A stretch of 64,000 nucleotides of DNA from Photobacterium halotolerans DSM 18316. GTDB lineage: Bacteria > Pseudomonadota > Gammaproteobacteria > Enterobacterales > Vibrionaceae. The notes beneath the pieces are model-generated. The model did no database searches. It had not been told where the DNA came from and was given only the letters and a program-made list of their open reading frames with translations. A program made the position numbers and the translations under genes. Location: NCBI RefSeq assembly GCF_000425165.1, contig NZ_AULG01000013.1:124001-188000 (forward strand). The letters are read 5' to 3'. Shown one piece after another: positions 34,373-43,725 of this stretch. Within the stretch, counting starts at the first letter, position 1, and each line of letters starts with the position of its first letter.

Positions 34373-35075
34373 TGTTCTCTCCTCCCAGTAAAACACCCAT
34401 AATGCCGCCTGTGAATGCACCAACAATTACATGACTGTTTTCAGGCAGATACAGGTAAGCGGCAATCGATGATGTGGCCGCCGCAGCCCATATCACGTAA
34501 GTCTTATTGTTTTTGTTGCCTCCCAGCGCCATGGTAAGCAGAAAACACCCCATCACCATATCGACACCGAAGGCGGATGGATTTTGGATGGCATTGCCGA
34601 AATAAAATCCGACCCAGGTACCAATAATCCAGAAAAACCAAAGGGCAATACCGCCACCGAACAGCAAACCGAGCCCTCTGGACGTTTCATTTTGAGCAAA
34701 GGCCCGCATCGACAGCGCCCAGTTCGCATCGGATGCCACCAGCATGACACCATAGCGGGTGATCGGATTCAGGGAACGAATATGGGGATACAATGTTGCC
34801 CCGATAAGCAAGTGCCGGGCATTAATGGCAAAGACTGTGATCGCTAATGGGAGCACAGGCACCTGGGTTCCCCAAAGATCTAAAGCCCCGAACTGCGAAG
34901 CCCCTGCAAACACCAGTGCGCTCATCAATACGGCGGCGGCTTCATGTAATCCTTCCTGAGACGCGGCTAAACCAAAAGCGGCACCGAAAACGAATACGAA
35001 CAACGAGATTGGAACCAAGCTGATAAAGCCTTGTTGTATCGCATTCAATTCAAGCTTCAATTCCTGCGTGTGCAT
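34362..35075 (-). CDS. azlC: AzlC/YgaZ-type permease
   Basis: 237 residues with six to seven membrane segments. LVPISLFVFVFGAAFGLAAS and ALVFAGASQFGALDLWG (the conserved AGASQF motif) are present, with INARHLLIGATLYPHI, the family signature, near residue 85. It forms an export pair with AzlD. A divergent LysR regulator 105 bases away probably controls it. Confidence 0.92.
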   Translation of the reverse strand: MHTQELKLELNAIQQGFISLVPISLFVFVFGAAFGLAASQEGLHEAAAVLMSALVFAGASQFGALDLWGTQVPVLPLAITVFAINARHLLIGATLYPHIRSLNPITRYGVMLVASDANWALSMRAFAQNETSRGLGLLFGGGIALWFFWIIGTWVGFYFGNAIQNPSAFGVDMVMGCFLLTMALGGNKNNKTYVIWAAAATSSIAAYLYLPENSHVIVGAFTGGIMGVLLGGENNEH

Positions 35076-35180
35076 TAAAAACCATCACTTTGAATAATCT
35101 GAGAATGTTGAAACAATAAACTGGAATGGAAAAATCGAAAAGCGCATAATTCAAAAATCATCCATTCGAAAATCGAATAA

Positions 35181-36047
35181 ATGAGTTATCAGGACTTACA
35201 GATAGATTGGTTAAAGAGCTTTGTGGCCGTCGTTGATGCCGGTTCTTTATCGAATGCAACGACATCCGTTCACCGTTCGCAATCTGCGGTGAGCATGCAG
35301 CTGAAAAAGTTAGAAAATGCCGTCGGACGGAAATTGCTCGTCAGAGGAAGCCGGCACAGTGAGCTGACAGCCGGAGGCCAGATGCTGCTGGGGTACGCTA
35401 GACGAATTCTTGACCTACATTCTGAAGCGCAAGCCGCGTTCCACGGTGAAGAGCTGGTAGGCCAGGTCAAATTAGGGGTTCCGGATGATTACGCAGCAAA
35501 ATATCTCACGCCTGTGCTGCGCAATTTTGCGCCCCGGTTCGGTGGCGTAGAGATTGAGTTAAACTGCGAGCAGTCCACCTCTCTTATTCCCAGGGTAGCA
35601 AATAATGATCTGGATTTGGCCTTAGTCTCCAGAGATAACCCAAGCCGGGGGACGCTGCTTTTCCATGAACCTATGGTGTGGGTGGGCGCGTCTCAGTTTG
35701 AAATCTGGCGTCGGGAAACACTGCCGATTGCTGTCTATGAAAGTGCCAGTCTTGCCAGAAGAAGTGCAATACACTCCCTTGCTTTGCAAGGCAAACCTTA
35801 CAAAGTGGTGTATAACAGTTCGAGTCTGGCGGGCCAGATTGCCGCGGTGGAAAGTGGGCTTGCCATAGCGGTCTTCACTCAGTGCAGTGTGCCTCCTCAC
35901 CTTGAAATACTCGGAGAAGAACAGGGCCTGGGGCCGTTAGAACCTATGGAAGTATCCGTATACCGGAGTAAAAAATCCAAAGGCTCTCCGGCTGTAGACT
36001 ACCTTCATGACTTATTGGTCCGTACGCTGAGGCTATCTGCCGTTTGA
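35181..36047 (+). CDS. LysR-type regulator, divergent to azlCD
   Basis: 288 residues. The DNA-binding domain is WLKSFVAVVDAGSLSNATTS, VHRSQSAVSMQLKKLENAVG and HSELTAGGQMLLGYA. The effector domain begins near VGQVKLGVPDDYAAKYL. The intergenic region with azlC holds A-rich TTCGAAAATCGAA-like repeats that could be operator half-sites. Control of azlCD by an amino-acid signal is inferred. Confidence 0.9.
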   Translation: MSYQDLQIDWLKSFVAVVDAGSLSNATTSVHRSQSAVSMQLKKLENAVGRKLLVRGSRHSELTAGGQMLLGYARRILDLHSEAQAAFHGEELVGQVKLGVPDDYAAKYLTPVLRNFAPRFGGVEIELNCEQSTSLIPRVANNDLDLALVSRDNPSRGTLLFHEPMVWVGASQFEIWRRETLPIAVYESASLARRSAIHSLALQGKPYKVVYNSSSLAGQIAAVESGLAIAVFTQCSVPPHLEILGEEQGLGPLEPMEVSVYRSKKSKGSPAVDYLHDLLVRTLRLSAV

Positions 36048-36094
36048 TAGTGACCCGTAACGGCAAACTTTCAGCATTACTCAAAATCTTTACC

Positions 36095-36216
36095 TGCTAT
36101 GATGAGGGATAGATACGGGTTATGTCAGGTAACTAACGGATGACGAAAGCCGGTTGATGAAAGTATGGCTGGTTGATTCCAACCAGCCACTTTGGGTGTG
36201 TTTCGTCATCCGCTTT
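36095..36216 (+). ncRNA. Candidate hairpin RNA after the LysR gene
   Basis: An extended -10 box TGCTATGAT at 36095-36103 precedes a nested inverted repeat. CGGATGACGAAA (36137-36148) pairs perfectly over 12 bases with TTTCGTCATCCG (36201-36212) and is followed by CTTTTG. Inside is TGGCTGGTT-gattcc-AACCAGCCA (36166-36189). It could be a small RNA with its own end signal, or simply a terminator structure for the LysR gene. No protein frame is seen. Confidence 0.35.
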
Positions 36217-36236
36217 TGAAACTCATCAATGATATG

Positions 36237-36266
36237 AGGTTGTCGGCGCTTTTGCGCCGACAACCT
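36237..36266. repeat. Perfect 13-pair hairpin
   Basis: AGGTTGTCGGCGC-tttt-GCGCCGACAACCT. It is very stable and has no T tract on either side. It lies between the candidate RNA and the next convergent gene, so it may be a bidirectional end signal or a REP-like element. Confidence 0.6.
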
Positions 36267-36328
36267 GAAATGGAGTGATTCATTTTTTCTGTGATTTAGA
36301 GACGCATTGGGGAATGAATACCGATTTT

Positions 36329-36745
36329 TTAGCCTATTTTTTTGCTGTATCTGAAGTGTTGCAATATCAGTGTTAATAAAACTGCTGCAGCTTGTAATAA
36401 AAGGTATTGATCTAAAAATCTATCAAAATCATTAATTTCTTTAATGATGTAATAGACTGTGTAAATGATGATTGTACATATCAATGAAGTGATTGATAAA
36501 ATTATTTTTAAATCTTTGTTACTCGATGAGTGCCATAGCTTTTTAGTGATAAATAATGTTAAATACATACCAGAGATAAAGAATGTCATTTCTATGGGTC
36601 TGTTTTCATTATAGTTATTAAATAATATTTCTGAAAATGATATTGAAATCAATAAAGCGATTGCAGCAACGAGGATGAACACAAGAAATCCTTGCATTGT
36701 AATGAGAGAAAAACTTTTTAATTGATTAATATTGCTATTAGACAC
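36329..36745 (-). CDS. Hypothetical four-helix membrane protein, AT-rich
   Basis: 138 residues starting at GTG 36745, chosen because AAAGGA lies just upstream; the frame opens at 36787. Four hydrophobic segments are visible: LVFILVAAIALLISISFSEI, FFISGMYLTLFI, IILSITSLICTIIIYTVYYI and LLLQAAAVLLTLIL. The base composition is much more AT-rich than in neighbouring genes, suggesting recent acquisition. No family recognised. Confidence 0.6.
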   Translation of the reverse strand: MSNSNINQLKSFSLITMQGFLVFILVAAIALLISISFSEILFNNYNENRPIEMTFFISGMYLTLFITKKLWHSSSNKDLKIILSITSLICTIIIYTVYYIIKEINDFDRFLDQYLLLQAAAVLLTLILQHFRYSKKIG

Positions 36746-36970
36746 TGTATTTCCTTTGATTAGTCCTGAAACCGGATTACGGTACACTTCTTCGATGAAA
36801 GTAAAGGAAACTTAGGCGACCATATAAAACATATGGTGTTACCTTAAATGTATTTATCAGGGCATTATCACATAGCTATTGTGAAAAATGCATTTTCATA
36901 CTGATATCCTATCGTCTTACAATCAGTGAAATATCATGTTGTTGAGTGAATAGCGAATGGTTTAACGCAG

Positions 36971-38209
36971 TCAGGTAAAGCTAAACAGCGGCTGAATCTC
37001 AGCCACTGGTATTGTATTCAGCGGTTGTGCTTTTGATACTTCTGGCCTGATGCGTTTGTCTCCCATTGCCCGCATCCATTTCATCAAGGGGCGTTCGAAC
37101 AAGTAGTAACTGCATACAGACACAAAAATTAGTACAGCGGTAAAGATAGAAATACCTGTCAGCACAGTGACCACGGATGTTTGCGCATACCACCATGCGG
37201 TCCAGTCCGGGTTGATATGATGGATCACTTCCACCCCTGCGAGTAGCAATACAGAGTGCCACAGATAAATGGAATAAGAGATATCACCTAAAAATTGCGT
37301 GACTTTATTATCGAGTAAACCGAGCAACAACGAAGAACGATTCTGCTGGTTGGCCGCGACGAGTACCAAAAGTGCAAACAGCACATAAGTCGTCATCGTA
37401 ACTGCGTAACTGATGCTGAACTGAAGCACTGATATTAAAGCAATGATGAGCGCAATCAGTAACCCATCATGATTCACCCAGCTTTTCATTCTGGGACCGA
37501 ATGAGATACGGGATAACCACATGCCTAATGTGAAGTCACAAATGCCCCGGACAAATGCGTTCAGTGTTGAAGTGATATCCAGTGTTCCATGCATGCTAAC
37601 CATACCGCTCAGTACCAGCATAATCAGAACCGGGAGCCAGGCATTACTCTTTGCCGGTCGCAAGAGCACTGACATAAGCAATGGAAAGACCAGGTAGCAC
37701 AGCCATTCAATACTCAGCGACCATCCAGCAATGTTCCAGCTTAAAGGCTGGGAAAGGATACCATTTACCAGAAACAGGTTTGGCAACAGGGTTTCGGTTC
37801 GGTTAAACGGGCCGGTAAAAGGTGGAATTCCTGTTGCACCCCAGGCGTCAAATAATGGGCCGGCATAAAAGCCGATTTGGTGAATTGATTTGTAATATTC
37901 CCAGATAAAGAGTGCAGCGAGGGTGACAAAGAATAGAGGGTAGATACGGCTGAAACGCAACCACACAAATCCTCGCCATTTTTTGAAGCTACTGCCTGTG
38001 GCGAAAGTGGATTGATAAACATACGTCATGACAAAACCGCTCAAGATGAAAAAGATATCTACCCAGAGATAGCCGTTTTCCAGAAAATGTGTGGATTGCG
38101 CAATACTGTCTCTCCACTGCGGAAACAGAATTAAACGAGCATGAAAGTAGGTGACGATGAGCGCGGCAATACCGCGAATAGGTGTTAATAAAGGGAGCTG
38201 ACGTTGCAT
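36971..38209 (-). CDS. Acyltransferase-3 family membrane protein (OafA-like)
   Basis: 412 residues with about ten membrane segments. TPIRGIAALIVTYFHARLIL (with catalytic-type histidine in YFH), WVDIFFILSGFVMTYVYQ, the FVWLRFSRIYPLF arginine motif and the late FLGDISYSIYLWHSVLLLAG are typical. Such enzymes O-acetylate surface polysaccharide or other envelope glycans. No polysaccharide gene is adjacent, so the target is open. It is a stand-alone gene. Confidence 0.88.
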   Translation of the reverse strand: MQRQLPLLTPIRGIAALIVTYFHARLILFPQWRDSIAQSTHFLENGYLWVDIFFILSGFVMTYVYQSTFATGSSFKKWRGFVWLRFSRIYPLFFVTLAALFIWEYYKSIHQIGFYAGPLFDAWGATGIPPFTGPFNRTETLLPNLFLVNGILSQPLSWNIAGWSLSIEWLCYLVFPLLMSVLLRPAKSNAWLPVLIMLVLSGMVSMHGTLDITSTLNAFVRGICDFTLGMWLSRISFGPRMKSWVNHDGLLIALIIALISVLQFSISYAVTMTTYVLFALLVLVAANQQNRSSLLLGLLDNKVTQFLGDISYSIYLWHSVLLLAGVEVIHHINPDWTAWWYAQTSVVTVLTGISIFTAVLIFVSVCSYYLFERPLMKWMRAMGDKRIRPEVSKAQPLNTIPVAEIQPLFSFT

Positions 38210-38486
38210 GTATTTGTCCTGTTTTTATGTTTTCTGTACTTGCAGAAATTGACCACGCGATGGGTCACTGGTCGTCCTGACATTGTCTGTGATTATTTTA
38301 TGGCGAGAAATAATAAGTGTCTTGTTGCATTTCGTTCTGCGGGAGATGGGAGGGTAAAATCGTGACTCTCGTGACGTATTAACTGTAACCAATTGAAATA
38401 TTGGCAGTTCAATGCAGTATTAGAAAGAAGGTGTCCGCTACGGAAGAGTCTGAACGAGAGTTCTGTTTGTTTACCATGATTGTTTT

Positions 38487-38534
38487 GACCAGCACGAGGG
38501 TATTAGTATTGATACGGCATTTCTCGCGCTGGTC
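38487..38534. terminator. Long-loop inverted repeat downstream of the depolymerase gene
   Basis: GACCAGC-a-CGAG (38487-38498) pairs with CTCG-c-GCTGGTC (38523-38534). It lies directly past the stop of the minus-strand depolymerase-like gene, without a T tract. The rest of 38210-38486 shows no gene. Confidence 0.35.
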
Positions 38535-38537
38535 TGA

Positions 38538-39605
38538 TTATCCTGCACTGACCAGACGATCTATCATTCCCTTGATCGCCTTCATCTGCGGGGCGTCTTT
38601 GGTGTAATAGTTGTAGGGCGGCTGGCTTAAGGTACTGTAACCCCAGAAATCCCAGCAGCCGCGGGGGTTGTAGGGGATGAATTCAGACTTTTTCACCTGC
38701 GGGAACAGCACAATGATCTCGTTGGTATCGGCAACGTTCAGGTAGCCGGTTTCTTTTATGTAAGTGGTGCCGATAACGGCAATGCCCTGGCGGCAACCGT
38801 GGACAGCGACATGCACTTTGCAGGATGCCGAGCGGCAACTGGCGGGAATGTAGACATACGCAGTGTCGTCCATGCTGGTGTGTGGACTGCTGATAAATTC
38901 ACTTTGATCGAAGGCCACTAAGTCACCGTTCGGCGTCGCAGCAGGTGGATTCAGCGGGCCGTAGATGTGGGTCAGAATTCGCTGTGCCTGCGGGATATCA
39001 CAGTTATTGATATAAGGCGCTTGTGTGAGATCGCAGGGGGTATCTGCCGGATCGCTGGTGATAAAGGCATGGCCGGCATTGACGCTGCTGTTATAGCGGA
39101 TCTGCGATTCAGGTATCCCCAGCTGTTGGTAAAAGGTGACTGCAGAATCGACCACACCTGTGACGACTGTTTCATCCAGCCTGCCCGAAAAAAGGTAAAC
39201 CTGATCGTTTTTGAGGTGCTCAGTATCGTCTATCCGGCCGTTGTTGGCGGTTACTTTCGCCAGCTCTGCCAAGTATCCGCTGTTGGGAAACAGGGTTGAC
39301 GAACAGCCAATCAGGCTATTTTCGCAGGGGTTCATGCAAGTTGTTGTCGCGTTGATCAGCGGGTTCACAAAGGGATTATTGCCCGCGCAGTTCCAGGGGC
39401 CACCTGCAACAATCCCCGCCCCGACCAGCGATTCAGAAAAGGCCACATGAAATTGCGCCGCCATGAAGCCACCGGACGACAGACCAGAAATCGAGGTTTG
39501 ATTGGCTTGCGCATTCAATGGCGGGAGCAGCACATTTGTTGCCTGAGTTGATACAGAGAACAGCAATGCAAAAGTCAATAAACGTTGTAGCAGAGTGTGC
39601 AGCAT
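38538..39605 (-). CDS. Secreted PHB-depolymerase-like esterase
   Basis: 355 residues. An N-terminal Sec signal (LLQRLLTFALLFSVSTQAT) is followed by an alpha/beta-hydrolase core. The lipase box GLSSGGFMAAQFHVAF has its nucleophile serine near residue 43, unusually close to the N terminus, as in extracellular poly(3-hydroxybutyrate) depolymerases. VHVAVHGCRQG looks like the oxyanion region and NAGHAF a conserved histidine segment. Several cysteines (SSTLFP, CSS, CRS, CK) suggest disulfides outside the cytoplasm. The substrate-binding domain seen in some PHB depolymerases is missing. Confidence 0.82.
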   Translation of the reverse strand: MLHTLLQRLLTFALLFSVSTQATNVLLPPLNAQANQTSISGLSSGGFMAAQFHVAFSESLVGAGIVAGGPWNCAGNNPFVNPLINATTTCMNPCENSLIGCSSTLFPNSGYLAELAKVTANNGRIDDTEHLKNDQVYLFSGRLDETVVTGVVDSAVTFYQQLGIPESQIRYNSSVNAGHAFITSDPADTPCDLTQAPYINNCDIPQAQRILTHIYGPLNPPAATPNGDLVAFDQSEFISSPHTSMDDTAYVYIPASCRSASCKVHVAVHGCRQGIAVIGTTYIKETGYLNVADTNEIIVLFPQVKKSEFIPYNPRGCWDFWGYSTLSQPPYNYYTKDAPQMKAIKGMIDRLVSAG

Positions 39606-39746
39606 CCTGAACTCCTGTCTGGTTAGATGACGTCCTGTCGTACGCTTTAAACGAGCGTCTGGTAAGGAGTATAGGTGCGAATAAGCAATGTGTTGCGCAA
39701 TTGTGAATGTCAGATTTGCAGCTATCTAAAGGCGGGTACTTTTGAA

Positions 39747-39768
39747 AGTGGCTGAAGTGACAGCCACT
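39747..39768. terminator. Hairpin between genes
   Basis: AGTGGCTG-aagtga-CAGCCACT, eight pairs. It lies about 70 bases past the stop of the minus-strand MFS gene (39839) and could end that transcript. Confidence 0.4.
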
Positions 39769-39838
39769 GCCTGGGTTATTGTGGTTTTATTTCTATCGAC
39801 TATTCGTGAGAGCCGGTTATTTACCTATGGTACACAAC

Positions 39839-41074
39839 TCATCCCGTCTGATTGACCTTATCAAGGCTAATCAATGACTTGCCTTTCCATAACACTGGCG
39901 TGCAGGCAATTAAGACGATTGCCACATAAGTCATTGCTGAAAAATCGACAGATAAACCCGCTTGCAAGGTAACAAGCAGGCTACCTAAGGCGCCGCCCAG
40001 CCCGACCGAGAAATGCTGGAGAGTGTTTTGCAGACCGATGAAAATCACACGATCTTGTGGCGTGAGAGCGCTTATTAATTCGGTAATTAAGATAAGCGTT
40101 CGCACAGAGCTGACAATGATAAAAATAACAAAGGCCAGTGCGGCAAGATTTACATTTTCTGTATGAAAACCCATCCCTACAGCGATCGCCATCACTAATG
40201 AAAGTCGTGCGATTAACTTGCCAACTGCAACATCACTCATTTTCGCTCTTGCGTAATATTGAATGAACACAAAAGAGCCCAGACCGCTTGCCATGTAACA
40301 CAAACTCAGAAGTTTTTCAGAGATAGCGAGGTTTACCGTTAGCATGACAGGGTATTGGGTTGAAACGACAAAAGTGCTCAAAATGGCGGTGAAAATCAGT
40401 GCAGCAGAGAAAAATAATCGTTTGTAATTGCTGAGTGGGTTCACTGGCGTATTTTGCACCCTGTCCTTCGCATATTCTGATGCCTGTAATGGTTTGGGAG
40501 AAGTAAAGTGAACGATTAAAAGCAAGATGGCAGAAAATATCAAAGCCATGCCTAACAGCTGAAAGCCAAACTGCCAGTGGGTGCCGGCGGACACCATGAT
40601 GAGACCTGGTACACCAAGTGCGAGGGCTAACGGAAATGCACTGACCAATATTGCCGTGTTTTTCTTTTTTTTCTTTTCATCAGAGATCAAGATTAAATAA
40701 TTCAGGTTTACAACAGCCAATGCTCCGCCAAAAATTCCCGTCACTATCCGAGCCAACAGCAAAAGATTAAAGTTATCCAGTGTTGAGGTAATGAGCGTCG
40801 TCATCGCGATACCCGCAAGATAAAAAAGGATTCTCTCTCGTTCACGAGTCACATCCTGTGAGCCTTTGATAACCAGGCAAGTCAGTGCTGCAGCAATAGC
40901 GTAAACAGACGTCAGATAGCCAGACTGTGATGCCGGAACTCTCGCTTCCATGGCCATGACCGAGCTGAAAGGCACTATGATTAGCGCATCCAGTGCAACC
41001 AGAAAATGAATCATAAAGCAGATATAAAGACTGTAATCAGAGATGCGGCGTGATGAAAAAAATGAAGTGAGCAT
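39839..41074 (-). CDS. MFS transporter
   Basis: 411 residues with about 12 hydrophobic segments. Early sequence FMIHFLVALDALIIVPFSSV and SQSGYLTSVYAIAAALTCLV resembles the DHA1/AraJ-like sugar-efflux and drug-efflux branch. A lysine-rich cytoplasmic loop (SDEKKKKKNTAI) lies near residue 145. The divergent LysR gene at 41191 is the likely regulator. The substrate is unknown. Confidence 0.87.
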   Translation of the reverse strand: MLTSFFSSRRISDYSLYICFMIHFLVALDALIIVPFSSVMAMEARVPASQSGYLTSVYAIAAALTCLVIKGSQDVTRERERILFYLAGIAMTTLITSTLDNFNLLLLARIVTGIFGGALAVVNLNYLILISDEKKKKKNTAILVSAFPLALALGVPGLIMVSAGTHWQFGFQLLGMALIFSAILLLIVHFTSPKPLQASEYAKDRVQNTPVNPLSNYKRLFFSAALIFTAILSTFVVSTQYPVMLTVNLAISEKLLSLCYMASGLGSFVFIQYYARAKMSDVAVGKLIARLSLVMAIAVGMGFHTENVNLAALAFVIFIIVSSVRTLILITELISALTPQDRVIFIGLQNTLQHFSVGLGGALGSLLVTLQAGLSVDFSAMTYVAIVLIACTPVLWKGKSLISLDKVNQTG

Positions 41075-41190
41075 TGTTAAGCCTTTTGGTCTTTAGGGGT
41101 AACTCTTAAGAAAGACCTTATTGTATTCGCCCGAATTGAGTAATAAAGTGCGGTTTATTGGTTTGATAATCCAACATTTCGGGATAATAA

Positions 41191-42087
41191 ATGATTGAGC
41201 AGATCGAGCAGCAGTGGTTGAAAAGTTTTCACTGCGTTTATGAGTACAACAGCTTTAAAAAGGCAGCAGAGCAGCTTAATTTACCGACATCAAATGTCAG
41301 CCGTCATGTTGCTTTACTGGAGGAGAAGCTCAATACCCGGTTACTGGAAAGAACGACGCGTCGTATGACCCCAACCGAGGCAGGTGAACAGCTTTATTCT
41401 ACGACACGGGTCTTGTTAGCGGCGCTGAATGATGCGCTGGAAGAAGTCAATCAGCGCTCTCAAACGGTAGCAGGCCAACTCAGAATCCTGATGCCAGATA
41501 TTCCGGTACTCGCAAAGGCAGTCGTCGCTTTCTGTGTTGAGCATCCTGCAATATCGTTATCTTGTGAAACCAGCCTGAGCCCTAAAGAGAGTTTACTGGA
41601 TGGGTTCGATCTGATCCTGAGCTATCAGCGCGGAAAAATTACCGATAGTGGCTGGGTGGCGAAAGAGATCGTCAGGTTGCGAAGCATAGTGGTCGCGGCA
41701 CCGGACTTGATCAGACAGCATGGCCGTCCTCATAAACTGGCTGATTTGAACCACTTGCCTTGTATCAGTAGCTTAACGGCGCTAAATGGCGCCCCCTGGG
41801 TATTCAGGCATTCAAACGGTCAGTTGCTTACGCAGAATGTGAAATCATCATTTAAAGTCAACAGCGGCAACATGGCAAAGTTTGGTGCGCTGGCAGGTCT
41901 TGGTTTCGCGATATTGCCTGAGGAGTCATGCTCCGATGAAATTAACGCAGGCACATTACAGATCATAGAGTTAGACGCTGAACCTGAGCCTCTGATCCTT
42001 TACGCTTTCTATGCCGGTCGAAAACATTTGGCTAAAAAAATCACCATCTTCGTTGATCATTTGCAAAAACACCTGAGCACTCAGTGA
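41191..42087 (+). CDS. LysR-type regulator, divergent to the MFS gene
   Basis: 298 residues. The helix-turn-helix is WLKSFHCVYEYNSFKKAAEQ and LPTSNVSRHVALLEEKLNTR, followed by LLERTTRRMTPTEAGEQLY. An effector-binding domain follows. It shares a 116-base intergenic region with the transporter. Confidence 0.9.
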   Translation: MIEQIEQQWLKSFHCVYEYNSFKKAAEQLNLPTSNVSRHVALLEEKLNTRLLERTTRRMTPTEAGEQLYSTTRVLLAALNDALEEVNQRSQTVAGQLRILMPDIPVLAKAVVAFCVEHPAISLSCETSLSPKESLLDGFDLILSYQRGKITDSGWVAKEIVRLRSIVVAAPDLIRQHGRPHKLADLNHLPCISSLTALNGAPWVFRHSNGQLLTQNVKSSFKVNSGNMAKFGALAGLGFAILPEESCSDEINAGTLQIIELDAEPEPLILYAFYAGRKHLAKKITIFVDHLQKHLSTQ

Positions 42088-42133
42088 GTCAAACACTGTG
42101 AATGCAGCGCGTTTGGGGGCTTTTCCCGGTTGC

Positions 42134-43018
42134 TCAGGAAGACTGCAGTGTTTGCCGGATACAGTCTGTGAACCAGCTGTAACGAGAGGCCAGCTCGCGA
42201 TGGCGTTTCCGTACCAGATACAAAGGTTCTCTGGCATTGACGCTGCGGTGCAGAATACGCAGATCCTGTGCGTACGGGGATTCCAGAATGGTACTTTCCG
42301 GAAGAGCGGTAAAACCGAGCCCGAGTGAAACCGGCAGTAAAATCTGGCTGAGCTGATTAATGTAACCGCGTACCGGCAGCGAATCGTGCGGCATCGAAAA
42401 CGGCAGATCCAGCAACACACTGTCGAGATACCGGCGGGCATTGGGGTGATCGATGAATCCGGTTGCTGTGAGCAAGGCTTGCGACAACGTTGATTCACTC
42501 TGTGTGGCAGGAAAAACCAGACACAGTGTCTCTTCACCGATTCGCTCACTGTGAAAACGCGCCTGTGCGGGCGGCTCGGTGACAATACCCAGATCGATTT
42601 CGTCCTGTGCCAATAAGTGAAGCACACGTTGATCCGGCGCGGATTCAACGCCCACCACCAGCCCCGGATGGGCAAGCTGGCGCTGAACAAAAAGCGGGTA
42701 AAGCTGATTTGCCAGCGTACCGGACATGGCGAACCGGCACGGACCGGATTCCGGGTTATCGAGTAACAGGGCTTGTTGCAGGCGCTTTTCTTCTGTCACT
42801 AAACTCTGACAGTGCTGATACAGCACTGTGCCTGCATGGGTCAGTTCAAACTTTTTCCCTGTCCTAATCAGAAGTGCTTGCCCCAGTTGCTGTTCCAGTT
42901 TCCGGATATGCTGGCTGACGCCCGGTTGGGTCATATGAAGCCGGGTCGCGGTTTCTGTGAACTGGCCGACGTCGACCAGAGTGGCGAAGGTGTGGAGCCA
43001 TTGTCTGTTGAGTTTCAT
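42134..43018 (-). CDS. LysR-type regulator (ArgP/IciA-like branch uncertain), divergent to a VOC gene
   Basis: 294 residues from the ATG at 43018; the frame opens 25 codons earlier without family sequence. WLHTFATLVDVGQFTETATR, LHMTQPGVSQHIRKLEQQLG and KKFELTHAGTVLYQH form the DNA-binding domain. It is divergent to the glyoxalase-fold gene at 43117, with a 98-base AT-rich spacer. Confidence 0.9.
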   Translation of the reverse strand: MKLNRQWLHTFATLVDVGQFTETATRLHMTQPGVSQHIRKLEQQLGQALLIRTGKKFELTHAGTVLYQHCQSLVTEEKRLQQALLLDNPESGPCRFAMSGTLANQLYPLFVQRQLAHPGLVVGVESAPDQRVLHLLAQDEIDLGIVTEPPAQARFHSERIGEETLCLVFPATQSESTLSQALLTATGFIDHPNARRYLDSVLLDLPFSMPHDSLPVRGYINQLSQILLPVSLGLGFTALPESTILESPYAQDLRILHRSVNAREPLYLVRKRHRELASRYSWFTDCIRQTLQSS

Positions 43019-43116
43019 GGATAACAAATCGTGATAGAAATGAGAATAAATGATAATTTTTAATTCGCATTTTGGCGAATTAAAGTGAAGCACTCAACAA
43101 CAAGAGGGTTTCAACA

Positions 43117-43635
43117 ATGAAGACAGACGAACAAATGCCTTACCCAAGAACGTTTTCTCATATTGGTATTTCAGTGCCGGATCTGGAAGCGGCGGTGAAG
43201 TTTTATACCGAGGTGCTCGGCTGGTATCTGATCATGTCACCGACCGAAATCGTCGAGGATAACAGCGCCATCGGTGAAATGTGTACCGATGTGTTTGGCG
43301 AGGGCTGGGGACGGTTTCGGATTGCGCACCTCTCAACAGGCGATCGCATTGGGGTGGAACTGTTTCAGTTTGATAATCAGCAACAGCCGGAAAACAACTT
43401 TGAATACTGGAAAACCGGTGTGTTTCACTTCTGTGTGCAGGACCCGAATGTCGAGGAACTGGCAGAGCGTATTGTTGCTGCAGGCGGGAAAAAGCGCATG
43501 AAAGCACCGCGCTATTATTACCCGGGCGAGAAGCCGTATCGCATGATTTATATGGAAGACCCGTTCGGGAATATTCTGGAAATCTACAGCCACAGCTATG
43601 AACTGCATTACGCCAGCGGTGCCTACAGCAAATGA
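43117..43635 (+). CDS. VOC-superfamily (glyoxalase/dioxygenase-fold) protein
   Basis: 172 residues. Paired beta-alpha-beta modules are visible: FSHIGISVPDLEAAVKFYTE with metal-ligand-type histidine, GVELFQFDNQ, GVFHFCVQDPNVEELAERIV, and IYMEDPFGNILEIYSHSYEL with the late glutamate. The pattern suits a lactoylglutathione-lyase-like metalloenzyme. It is probably under the divergent LysR regulator; substrate unknown. Confidence 0.85.
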   Translation: MKTDEQMPYPRTFSHIGISVPDLEAAVKFYTEVLGWYLIMSPTEIVEDNSAIGEMCTDVFGEGWGRFRIAHLSTGDRIGVELFQFDNQQQPENNFEYWKTGVFHFCVQDPNVEELAERIVAAGGKKRMKAPRYYYPGEKPYRMIYMEDPFGNILEIYSHSYELHYASGAYSK

Positions 43636-43664
43636 GCCGATTGTGATTTTCACAAAATGGGATA

Positions 43665-43697
43665 TAAAAAAGCCAGCATCGTATAGGGATGCTGGCT
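43665..43697 (-). terminator. Intrinsic terminator of the BCCT gene
   Basis: AGCCAGCATC (43671-43680) pairs perfectly with GATGCTGGCT (43688-43697). On the minus strand the stem is followed by six T, 30 bases past the carrier's stop codon. It may also stop the convergent VOC transcript. Confidence 0.85.
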
Positions 43698-43725
43698 TGT
43701 TCAGTCGTATCAAGAAACTGAAACC

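Noticed and set aside
38401..38607. 68-codon plus-strand frame
   Set aside because: It overlaps the end of the depolymerase-like gene on the other strand and the inverted repeat there; no start signal.
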